Origin: Nitrosopumilaceae archaeon
Lineage (GTDB): Archaea > Thermoproteota > Nitrososphaeria > Nitrososphaerales > Nitrosopumilaceae
Reading direction: 5' to 3'
Length of the DNA: 20,537 bases
Assembly (NCBI GenBank): GCA_021296165.1
Contig: JAGWAW010000007.1
Coordinates: forward strand, 1 to 20,537
The notes under the pieces were generated by a model. That model ran no database searches and had not been told where the DNA came from. It was given only the letters and a program-made list of their open reading frames with translations. The position numbers and the translations under genes were made by a program. Position 1 is the stretch's first letter. Every line of letters starts with the position of its first letter. Shown piece by piece: positions 13,981 through 20,537 of this stretch.

Positions 13981-14470
13981 CGGCATATTCCTGGCGCTGG
14001 CCGTGCTCACCATAGGCTCGGCAATAGCCGCCCTGGAGATGCGCTCGCTCATATACGGATCCATAGCCTTGATGGGCTCGCTGGGCGGGGTGGCCGGCTT
14101 CTTCTTTCTGCTGGACGCGCCCTTCGTGGCGCTATTCCAGCTGGCCGTGTACGTGGGGTCCATCGCAGTGCTGATACTGTTCACTGTGATGCTGGTGCGG
14201 CGCGAGCTCATCTTCCGCAAGGTCGAGGACAAGCGGAGGAGGATGGCCGGCATAGGGCTGCTGCTGGTGTTCATGGTGGCGGTGGGTGCCGTCGTGGTCT
14301 CCTCGGGGATACACGACATGAGTACCGACTCGCCCCCCGTCGACTACAGGGACATAGGCGCTGACTTTCTCATATACTACTGGCCGGCCCTGGTGGTGAT
14401 GGCGCTGATACTGTCGGGCGCCGTCACCGGGGCCCTGGTGCTGGCCCGGAGGGAAGATGGCCCTGATTGA
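13973..14470 (+). CDS. nuoJ: Complex I subunit J (NuoJ/ND6)
   Basis: The 165-residue membrane protein has five predicted helices. The conserved third helix reads LFQLAVYVGSIAVLILFTVML; its YVGSIAVL matches the YVGAIxVLFLF pi-bulge helix of NuoJ/ND6 that couples the quinone cavity to the antiporter subunits. The tail after the last helix is short and charged (ARREDGPD). The ATG lies 8 bp inside nuoI and the 3' end overlaps nuoK by 14 bp, so its translation is probably coupled to both neighbours. No odd residues were noticed. Confidence 0.9.
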   Translation: MADGIFLALAVLTIGSAIAALEMRSLIYGSIALMGSLGGVAGFFFLLDAPFVALFQLAVYVGSIAVLILFTVMLVRRELIFRKVEDKRRRMAGIGLLLVFMVAVGAVVVSSGIHDMSTDSPPVDYRDIGADFLIYYWPALVVMALILSGAVTGALVLARREDGPD

Positions 14471-14756
14471 GTTCGTGCTGGTGTCCGTTGCCCTGCTGGG
14501 GGTGGGGATATACGGGCTGGCCGTCAAGCGGAACGCCATCCGCATGCTGTTTGCCGTCGAGATCATAATAAACGCCGCCAACCTCAATCTGGTCGCCTTC
14601 TCGCGGCACGTGGCCGACAGCGGCGGCCAGAGTCTGGCGCTCTTCTCGATAGCGGTGGCCGCCGCCGAGGTGGCCGTGGGGCTGGCGCTTGTGGTGGTGG
14701 CATACCGCATGTACCGCGACATAGACATCGCCAAGTTCAGGAGCCTGAGGGGATGA
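14457..14756 (+). CDS. nuoK: Complex I subunit K (NuoK/ND4L)
   Basis: The 99-residue protein has three helices, the normal length. Both buried glutamates that carry the proton path are present: Glu35 in LFAVEIIINAANLNL and Glu71 in VAAAEVAVGLAL, matching Glu36 and Glu72 of E. coli NuoK. The start ATG 14457 is inside the end of nuoJ, with GGAGGG only three bases upstream. The stop shares ATGA with the nuoM start. No residue changes stand out, unlike NuoA, L and M. Confidence 0.93.
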   Translation: MALIEFVLVSVALLGVGIYGLAVKRNAIRMLFAVEIIINAANLNLVAFSRHVADSGGQSLALFSIAVAAAEVAVGLALVVVAYRMYRDIDIAKFRSLRG

Positions 14757-16255
14757 TAGAGTACGGCCTGGTGCAGGCGGTCTTCGTGCCGCTGCTGCTG
14801 GCCCCCGTAGCGTATATCGTGGGGAACCGCGCCGGGCCCGGCGCCGCCACGTGGTTTACGTTCGCCATACTACTGTATGGCACCATACTGGTGGTGCTGG
14901 GCGCCATATCGGGGCAGTCCGAGTACTATGCGTGGACCGAACAGTTCGGCGGCTTCGGGTTCGCCCTGGACGGGCTCTCGGCGCCCTTTGCCATCATGAT
15001 ATACGTATTGAGTACTATACTGGTGCTGTACTCGCGGCCCTACATGGTACACAGGTTCGAGGAGATGGCCGGCGGGTCCGCATCCGTATCGGCCATAAAA
15101 CGCCAGTCGGGCCTCTACTTTGCGCTATACCTGGTGTTCGCGATGGGCATGCTGGGGACGGTCCTCTCTACAAACCTGATACAGTTCTATGTCTTCTTTG
15201 AGGTCATGCTGATACCCGGCTTCTTTCTGGTGTCGCTGTGGGGGGACGGGCCCCGCCGCAAGATAGGTCTGATGTTCCTGTTCTGGACGCACGTGGGCGC
15301 CGTCGTACTGCTGCTGGGGTTTTTGATGATCGGCCTGAGCGTGGGAAGCTTCGACTTTGCCGATATAGTGGAGGGCGACATTCCCCCAGATATAGTACTG
15401 CTGTCGGCGGTGGCCATATCCATTGGGCTGGGGGTGAAGCTGGCCGTCTTCATGTTCCACATATGGCTGCCCTGGGTGCACGGCGCCGCCCCCACGCCCA
15501 TATCGGCCCTGCTCTCGCCGGCCATGATAGGGATAGGGGCGTACGGCATATTCCGGCTGGTGGCCGAGTTTCTGCCCAGCACGTTCTCGGACCTGGCGAT
15601 ATGGTTCCACATATGGGGGCTGGTCACCATGCTGTACGGCGGGGCGATGGCCCTGATGCAGGACGACATCAAGCGGCTCTTCGCATACTCGTCCATATCC
15701 CAGATGGGCTACATACTGTTCGGGATAGGGTCGCTCTCGGTGCTGGGGATGGCCGGCGCCGAGATGATGTACATCACGCACGCCCTGGGCAAGGGGCTGC
15801 TGTTCATGACCGCCGGCATACTGATAGTGCGCGCCGGGACGCGCAGCATATCGAGGCTGGGCGGGCTTGCCGGAAAGATGCCCATCACGGCCGTGTGCGC
15901 CGTGATAGGGGCCCTCACCATAATGGGGGTGCCCCCCACCAGCGGCTTCATGGGGGAGTGGATACTATTCTATGGGGCTTTGGAGACGGCCATATCCGAG
16001 GGGTCTGTGGTGCGGGCCGTCACCTTCGGGCTGGGGCTGGTGGCCACCGTGCTCACCATGTCATACATACTGTGGATGCTGAAGCGTGTATTCTTCGGCA
16101 AGACCCCCACACACCTGGAGAAGGTGCGGGAGGCGGGGTGGCACATGACCGCCCCGATGATGGTCCTGGCCGGCTTTACCATAGTACTGGGGATATACCC
16201 CGACATCTTCCTTGAGGGCATAATACCATACATGGAGGGGGTGCTGCACACATGA
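14753..16255 (+). CDS. nuoM: Complex I antiporter-like subunit M (NuoM/ND4)
   Basis: The 500-residue protein has about 14 membrane helices. Glu150 in FFEVMLIPGFF and Lys229 in GLGVKLAVFMFHIWLPW are the paired TM5/TM7 residues of the channel. HGAAPTPISALLSP at 243-256 is the broken helix seen in NuoM. Glu402 in SGFMGEW is the TM12 exit glutamate that separates NuoM from NuoL and NuoN. The central-axis lysine usually found in the next helix (as in LLKxxAYG) is Gly260 here (AMIGIGAYG). HALGKG at 343-348 is conserved. It is placed before nuoL in the operon, unlike the E. coli L-M-N order. The ATG overlaps the nuoK stop by four bases, and its stop overlaps the nuoL start in the same way. Confidence 0.93.
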   Translation: MIEYGLVQAVFVPLLLAPVAYIVGNRAGPGAATWFTFAILLYGTILVVLGAISGQSEYYAWTEQFGGFGFALDGLSAPFAIMIYVLSTILVLYSRPYMVHRFEEMAGGSASVSAIKRQSGLYFALYLVFAMGMLGTVLSTNLIQFYVFFEVMLIPGFFLVSLWGDGPRRKIGLMFLFWTHVGAVVLLLGFLMIGLSVGSFDFADIVEGDIPPDIVLLSAVAISIGLGVKLAVFMFHIWLPWVHGAAPTPISALLSPAMIGIGAYGIFRLVAEFLPSTFSDLAIWFHIWGLVTMLYGGAMALMQDDIKRLFAYSSISQMGYILFGIGSLSVLGMAGAEMMYITHALGKGLLFMTAGILIVRAGTRSISRLGGLAGKMPITAVCAVIGALTIMGVPPTSGFMGEWILFYGALETAISEGSVVRAVTFGLGLVATVLTMSYILWMLKRVFFGKTPTHLEKVREAGWHMTAPMMVLAGFTIVLGIYPDIFLEGIIPYMEGVLHT

Positions 16256-18282
16256 CACCCGAGCTGGCCTGGGCGGTATGGATACTGCCCTTTGTGGCCG
16301 CCCTGATAATACCGGCGGTGGGCAAGGCGTCCAAGAAGGCGACCGGATACGTGGCCGTGGGGCTGGCCCTGGCCTCGGCCGCATCTGCCGCGTCCATGAT
16401 ACCCATGCTGCTGGAGGGCGGCGAGATACACTCCCAGATACTGTGGATAGAGGCCATAGGCCTGGAGGCCGGCGTCCTGGCCGACCCCATAGCGATAATA
16501 ATGGCCAACGTGGTGGGTTGGATATCCTTCCTCATCATGGTGTACAGCACCGGCTACATGAGGGGTGATCGGGATATCGTGCGGTTCTGGTTCTGGATGT
16601 CCTTCTTTGTGGGTTCGATGCAGATCATCGTACTATCGGACAATTTGCTGCAGATGTTCTTCGGGTGGGAGGGCGTGGGGCTGGCCTCGTACGCCCTGAT
16701 ATCCTTCTGGTACAGGGACAAAAAGAAGGACCACGTGGGCAGGAGGGGCCACACCGCCCTGGGGCTGCTGGACTACTACTCCCCCACCCACGCGGGGATG
16801 AAGGCCTTCATCATGACCAAGGTGGGGGATATCATGATGCTGTCGGGGATGCTCCTGATATTCATGTACGCGGGGACCTTCGGGTTCCGGGAGATGCTGG
16901 AGAGCACCCAGTGGGCCGTGCAGATGGACGCCGCCGGGATGCTGGTGCCCGCCTTTGTTCTGTTGTTCGGCGGCGCGGTGGGCAAGTCCGCCCAGTTCCC
17001 GCTGAACGAGTGGCTGCTGGAGGCGATGACCGGCCCGACGGCCGTCTCGGCCCTGATACACGCGGCCACCATGGTGAAGGCCGGCGTGTTTTTGGTGGCC
17101 CGGATAGGCCCCATCGTCTTTGCCTTGGGGGCGGCCGGCATCCTGGGCGAGCAGTTCTTTAGTATAGTGGCCTGGACGGGGGCGATCACCGCCTTATTGT
17201 TGGCGACCCAAGGGATGACCAACCCCGAGATAAAGAAGGTGCTGGCATACTCTACCGGCTCGCAGATAGGATACATGATGATGGCCCTGGGCGTCGCCGG
17301 CCTGTCGCACCAGTATGTGGACGGGTACACGGCCGGCTTCTTCCATCTGATATCGCACGCGATGTTCAAGGCGTCGCTGTTCATGGCCGCCGGCTCGCTG
17401 TTGCACGTGGTGGGGAGCCGCTTCATGACCGATATGGGAGGGCTGCGCCGTCACATGAAGAAGACCTACATATTCGTGTGGGCCGCTGGGCTGGGCCTGA
17501 TGGGGGCCCCCTTCATAACTACGGGATTCTGGAGCAAGGACGCCATATTCGCGGCCGTGTACGAGTCGGGCGCCGAGTGGGGCATGGTACTGTATGGCGT
17601 GGCGGTGCTGACCGCAGTTATCACGGCATTCTATACCACCCGTATGATAGGGATGGTCTTCCACGGCCCCAAGAGCGAGCACGTACGAAAGATGGAGGAG
17701 AATGGTGGACACATCCACGAGGCCCACGTATCCATGTGGGTGCCATACGGGATACTGGCCGCCCTCACCATCATAATAGGGGTGGCCGGCCTGTACGTGG
17801 AGGGTTCGCTCCACCACACCATGGAGGAGTATCTGGACCACACCTTTGTGATACATACAGAGCACCACGACGAGACCGGCGTGCTGGGCGGGCTCAACCC
17901 GGTCGCTTTGGTGTCGTCGCTGGCCGCCTTTGGAATAGGCATATCGCTGGGGTACGTGTTCTACATACGGCGGGCGGTGAGCGCCCATGCTGTGGTCCAC
18001 TCCAATATTGTGTTCTATGCGATACACAAGGTGGTACTGAACCGGTGGTACCTCAACGCCATGGTGTACTGGTGTTTCGTGGTCGCCCCCCTGTGGCTGG
18101 CGCGGGGCGTATTCCGATACTTTGAGCGGACGGCCATAGATTATGGCATGAATACGGGCCTGGAGCGGGCCACCCGGTGGGGGGCCGGCGTGGTCCAGGG
18201 GACGCAGACTGGAACGGTCCAATCATACCTGTTCGTGTTCGGGGCAGGATTGCTCTTTGTGGTACTGGTGTTGATGGTATGA
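16252..18282 (+). CDS. nuoL: Complex I antiporter-like subunit L (NuoL/ND5)
   Basis: The 676-residue protein is the longest of the three antiporter-like subunits. FFGWEGVGLASYALISFWY at 136-154 contains the TM5 glutamate (Glu140), and GKSAQFPL at 244-251 contains the TM7 lysine (Lys245). SALIHAATMVKAG at 266-278 is the TM8 signature. Two features depart from usual NuoL: the PLH motif reads PLN (Asn252), and MVTAG reads MVKAG (Lys276) as in Mrp-type antiporter subunit MrpA. A charged insertion (RDKKKDHVGRRGHTALG, 155-171) lies between TM5 and TM6. The long C-terminal part (about 500-676) should contain the transverse helix bracing the membrane arm. GGAGGGGG precedes the ATG by ten bases. Confidence 0.93.
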   Translation: MTPELAWAVWILPFVAALIIPAVGKASKKATGYVAVGLALASAASAASMIPMLLEGGEIHSQILWIEAIGLEAGVLADPIAIIMANVVGWISFLIMVYSTGYMRGDRDIVRFWFWMSFFVGSMQIIVLSDNLLQMFFGWEGVGLASYALISFWYRDKKKDHVGRRGHTALGLLDYYSPTHAGMKAFIMTKVGDIMMLSGMLLIFMYAGTFGFREMLESTQWAVQMDAAGMLVPAFVLLFGGAVGKSAQFPLNEWLLEAMTGPTAVSALIHAATMVKAGVFLVARIGPIVFALGAAGILGEQFFSIVAWTGAITALLLATQGMTNPEIKKVLAYSTGSQIGYMMMALGVAGLSHQYVDGYTAGFFHLISHAMFKASLFMAAGSLLHVVGSRFMTDMGGLRRHMKKTYIFVWAAGLGLMGAPFITTGFWSKDAIFAAVYESGAEWGMVLYGVAVLTAVITAFYTTRMIGMVFHGPKSEHVRKMEENGGHIHEAHVSMWVPYGILAALTIIIGVAGLYVEGSLHHTMEEYLDHTFVIHTEHHDETGVLGGLNPVALVSSLAAFGIGISLGYVFYIRRAVSAHAVVHSNIVFYAIHKVVLNRWYLNAMVYWCFVVAPLWLARGVFRYFERTAIDYGMNTGLERATRWGAGVVQGTQTGTVQSYLFVFGAGLLFVVLVLMV

Positions 18283-18303
18283 TGGTGTGGAGGATGATAT
18301 GAC

Positions 18304-19773
18304 ATGCTAGAGATAACCACCACACCTTTGGTGATAATGGCCATACTGGGTATAGCCGGGGTGTCGCTGCCCCTGGCGGGGATGCGGCGGCCGGACCTGC
18401 GCCATATCTATGCGGGCGTGTCCATAGCAGCCCTGCTGGTATCGCTGGGGTACGTGGCGTATCAGTTCGCGTTTGATATGGTACAGCCGGGGGCCGTCTT
18501 TGACGCGGACGTGCTGGCCGATGATGCCTTCGGCGGGATATTCGCCATAGCCATGATACTGGTGGCAATATTCAGCGTGGCCGGCTCGATGAGCTACATG
18601 CGGGACCAGAGGTACCCGGCAGTATACTACTCCTTGATACTGCTCTCGGCGATAGGCATGGTGCTGGTCGCCTATTCGACGGATCTGGTGATGCTGTTCG
18701 TGGCCTGGGAGCTGATGAGCATACCCACGTACGTGCTGGCCGGCTTCATGAAGCGCAATCCGATGTCCAATGAGGCGGCCCTCAAGTATTTCCTGTTCGG
18801 GGCCATGTCCTCGGCCATCATCATATATGGCATATCGCTCGCGTATGGGCTGACCGGCTCGACCAACATATCGGAGGTCATAGTGGGTATGGCATCCCTG
18901 GATGGTACGATGATGCCGCTGGCCATACTCGCGGCGGGGCTCTTCATAGCTGGGTTCGGCTTCAAGATGGGTCTGGTGCCCTTCCACATGTGGCTGCCGG
19001 ACACGTATGAGGGGGCGCCGCAGCCCATTACGGCCCTGCTGGCGGCGGCCACCAAGAAGGCCGGCTTCGCGGCGGCCATACGCATCATAGTAATGGGGAT
19101 GGCGGCCCTGCACCTGGACTGGGCGCTGGCCCTGGGTGTCATAGCTGTGATGACCATGACCATAGGTAATGTGGCAGCCATAATGCAGAAGAATTTGTCC
19201 CGCATGCTGGCCTACTCCAGCATAGGCCACGCCGGGTATATACTGATAGGGCTGGCCGTGGCGCCATATACTGCGGCCGGGCTGCAGGGCTCCATATACC
19301 ACATATTCAACCACGCCGTGATGAAGGGGGCCGCCTTCATCGCCATATCCGGAGTGGTGGCCGCCCTGGCCGTCACCCACATCGAGAAGATAAAGGGGCT
19401 GGGGAGGAGGATGCCAATCACCGCCATAGGAATGACGATATCCCTGCTGGCCCTGGCCGGCGTGCCGCCGCTCAACGGGTTCTGGAGCAAGCTGGTGCTG
19501 TTCGGCGCAGCTTTGGAGTCTGGTAGTGTGGTGTGGTGGGGCCCGTGGCTGGCCATAGCCGGCGTGCTCAACTCGGCGCTCTCCCTGGCATACTATGGCT
19601 GGGTCATACGAAAGATGTACTTTGAGGGGGAGGGCGAAAAGCGCGTGGTCGAGCCCCGGGGAGTCATAGCCATTATGGTGTTCTCGATAATATTCATGGT
19701 GGGCTTGGGGGTGTACCCGGATCCGGTCATACAGTTTGTCGAGACTGCCACCCCGGCATTCATAGCACCCTGA
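18304..19773 (+). CDS. nuoN: Complex I antiporter-like subunit N (NuoN/ND2)
   Basis: The 489-residue protein has about 14 membrane helices. Glu136 in FVAWELMSIPTYVLAGF and Lys221 in FGFKMGLVPFHMWLPD form the TM5/TM7 charge pair. YEGAPQPITALL at 235-246 followed by AAATKKAGFAAAIR holds the central-axis lysine pair 251-252. GVPPLNGFWSK includes the TM12 lysine expected for NuoN. All key proton-path residues of NuoN are thus present. It is the last gene of the operon, 21 bp after nuoL. GGAGG at 18289-18293 is ten bases before ATG 18304, which decides this start over the nearby ATG triplets at 18294 and 18299. No clear terminator was seen after its stop. Confidence 0.93.
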   Translation: MLEITTTPLVIMAILGIAGVSLPLAGMRRPDLRHIYAGVSIAALLVSLGYVAYQFAFDMVQPGAVFDADVLADDAFGGIFAIAMILVAIFSVAGSMSYMRDQRYPAVYYSLILLSAIGMVLVAYSTDLVMLFVAWELMSIPTYVLAGFMKRNPMSNEAALKYFLFGAMSSAIIIYGISLAYGLTGSTNISEVIVGMASLDGTMMPLAILAAGLFIAGFGFKMGLVPFHMWLPDTYEGAPQPITALLAAATKKAGFAAAIRIIVMGMAALHLDWALALGVIAVMTMTIGNVAAIMQKNLSRMLAYSSIGHAGYILIGLAVAPYTAAGLQGSIYHIFNHAVMKGAAFIAISGVVAALAVTHIEKIKGLGRRMPITAIGMTISLLALAGVPPLNGFWSKLVLFGAALESGSVVWWGPWLAIAGVLNSALSLAYYGWVIRKMYFEGEGEKRVVEPRGVIAIMVFSIIFMVGLGVYPDPVIQFVETATPAFIAP

Positions 19774-19903
19774 CCGCAAGGGCACAGATTCAACGATTGG
19801 CAACATCCGGGTCTCGTGCAAACGCGGATGCTAGACCGGCCGTTCCGGCCACATAACTTGGACAAAAATCACTACACACACTTCCCCGTGATCAGATGGC
19901 GGC

Positions 19904-19931
19904 GCGCAGCCACATCGGTGGGGGGCTGCGC
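19904..19931. repeat. 8-bp perfect inverted repeat downstream of nuoN
   Basis: GCGCAGCC and GGCTGCGC are exact reverse complements separated by 12 bases, 130 bp after the nuoN stop. It is a possible 3'-end structure; no T-rich tract follows, so a terminator call is weak. Confidence 0.3.
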
Positions 19932-20269
19932 ATGCCCCGTTCAGAAGATTGTAGCCATGAACACGCCGGAGACAGGAACCGCACACGGCGTGCCGCTGGG
20001 CCGCCCGTGACCACTGCTGCCAGAGTGCCCGTTACGGATGTGGCGCCCTGTACGGTGTGCGGGTCCGGGACCGCGTGGCCTGCCGACCCTCCTGAAAGCC
20101 AAGGTGGAGCAGGACACGCCCTGCCCCGTAGGCGGCAGATCCCTTGTATCGAACCCTGCCTAGACCAGCAAACGAAAATGCGGCCCGTTAGTTGACAAAT
20201 CAGCTCTAAACTCTTCATCAAGATGGGACGGGAGCACGCGCCGAGGCCAGGCCGATCTTCATATCAAAT

Positions 20270-20279
20270 AGTATATATG
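20270..20279 (+). promoter_or_regulatory. TATA box for the right-edge gene
   Basis: AGTATATATG is centred about 29 bp before ATG 20304, following the same leaderless layout as other transcription-unit heads here. Confidence 0.55.
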
Positions 20280-20303
20280 ATCTTGACAAGACTGCCAGCC
20301 GGC

Positions 20304-20537
20304 ATGGCCGAACAAATGCACTGGACCACACCCGAATACGCCCGCATGCGCAGTGCCCTGCTGTCACACGTCACGCATCTCGCAACGCAGGCCCCAAACG
20401 CGAGGTACGGCGCCGGGGACATTCTGGATGCGGGGCTGGCCCTGTGCGCGGGGAACAAGTTCGTGGACCCGACCTTCCGGTCTCTGCGGAACCGCGGCGT
20501 ACAAGTCATGACCCCGCAGCGCTACATGCAGATTCTG
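20304..20537 (+). CDS. Unrecognised protein, N-terminal 78 residues only
   Basis: The frame is open from ATG 20304 to the right edge, below a good TATA box, so it is very likely a real gene. The visible part is soluble and helical: MHWTTPEYARMRSALLSH, then YGAGDILDAGLALCAGNKFV, then a basic segment FRSLRNRGVQVMTPQRY. No signal peptide, membrane helix or known motif is seen. The alternation of helices with a basic turn resembles the N-terminal helical region of some DNA-binding proteins or transposases, but this is only an impression and no function is assigned. Confidence 0.55.
   Translation, partial: MAEQMHWTTPEYARMRSALLSHVTHLATQAPNARYGAGDILDAGLALCAGNKFVDPTFRSLRNRGVQVMTPQRYMQIL

Larger units (their letters stand above)
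19774..20303. other. Intergenic region after the nuo operon
   Basis: These 530 bp contain no gene that can be defended. Two inverted repeats could act at the 3' end of the operon: GGCCG-TTC-CGGCC at 19838-19850, and GCGCAGCC / GGCTGCGC at 19904-19911 and 19924-19931 around a 12-nt loop. A 99-codon frame at 19896-20195 contains CTVCG and CIEPC but is otherwise low-complexity Arg/Gly/Pro and has no good promoter. The right end carries the promoter of the last, partial gene. Confidence 0.4.

Noticed and set aside
20135..20170. tRNA T-arm-like GGGTTCGATA on the minus strand
   Set aside because: The flanking bases do not form a 5-bp T-stem and no D-arm, anticodon arm or acceptor stem could be drawn.
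19896..20195. 99-codon plus-strand frame with CTVCG and CIEPC motifs
   Set aside because: The composition is Arg/Gly/Pro-rich as expected for random GC-rich frames, only a poor promoter precedes it, and the Cys pairs have no matching zinc-ribbon spacing.
1..20537. CRISPR array, defence island or complete insertion sequence
   Set aside because: No regularly spaced repeats, cas-like genes, nuclease/methylase neighbours or paired terminal inverted repeats were seen; the SWIM-like fragment at the left edge is the only hint of a mobile element and is incomplete.

Overview
The window reads as chromosome of an ammonia-oxidising archaeon (Thaumarchaeota / Nitrososphaerota, group I.1a). Three things support this: an ADP-forming 3-hydroxypropionyl-CoA synthetase-type ligase next to a crotonase-family hydratase (the pair used in the thaumarchaeal 3-hydroxypropionate/4-hydroxybutyrate cycle), an 11-gene complex I operon without NuoE/F/G, and a secreted protein ending in a PEFG-CTERM-type tail. 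The high GC content is unlike the AT-rich free-living marine relatives and suggests a Cenarchaeum symbiosum-like organism. That last step is inference; no rRNA is present to prove it.

Layout. 1-193 (-) is the N-terminus of a SWIM-like protein cut by the window edge. 314-493 (+) is a 59-residue one-cluster ferredoxin-like protein. 544-957 (+) is a small secreted protein. 1001-1585 (+) is a winged-helix protein whose 3' end overlaps, tail to tail, a SNF2-family ATPase (1509-3257, -). 3587-4390 (-) is the PEFG-CTERM exported protein. 4691-5848 (-) is a branched-chain amino-acid-type substrate-binding protein broken by two compensating frameshifts. 6243-8354 and 8402-9163 (+) are the carbon-fixation pair. 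9622-19773 (+) is nuoABCDHIJKMLN, tightly packed with overlapping start and stop codons. 20304-20537 (+) is the start of an unrecognised gene.

How the genes work together. The ligase activates 3-hydroxypropionate to its CoA ester at the cost of one ATP to ADP, and the hydratase acts on 3-hydroxypropionyl-CoA and probably crotonyl-CoA in the same cycle. The complex I operon supplies a proton-translocating membrane unit plus the NuoB/C/D/I connecting module but no NADH-oxidising module, so its electron partner (ferredoxin, or reverse flow from quinol) is not encoded here. Several proton-path and quinone-site residues differ from textbook complex I.

Expression. Nearly every transcription-unit head has a TATA-like box centred about 25-30 bp before the start codon and essentially no 5' leader, which argues for leaderless mRNAs and resolves several GTG, TTG and internal ATG starts. 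Inside the nuo operon, purine-rich Shine-Dalgarno-like stretches and overlapping start/stop codons take over. No tRNA, rRNA, CRISPR array or complete insertion sequence was seen. No convincing new defence or mobile system is present. The least explained parts are a structured segment upstream of the ligase gene and the unusual residues in the complex I membrane arm.
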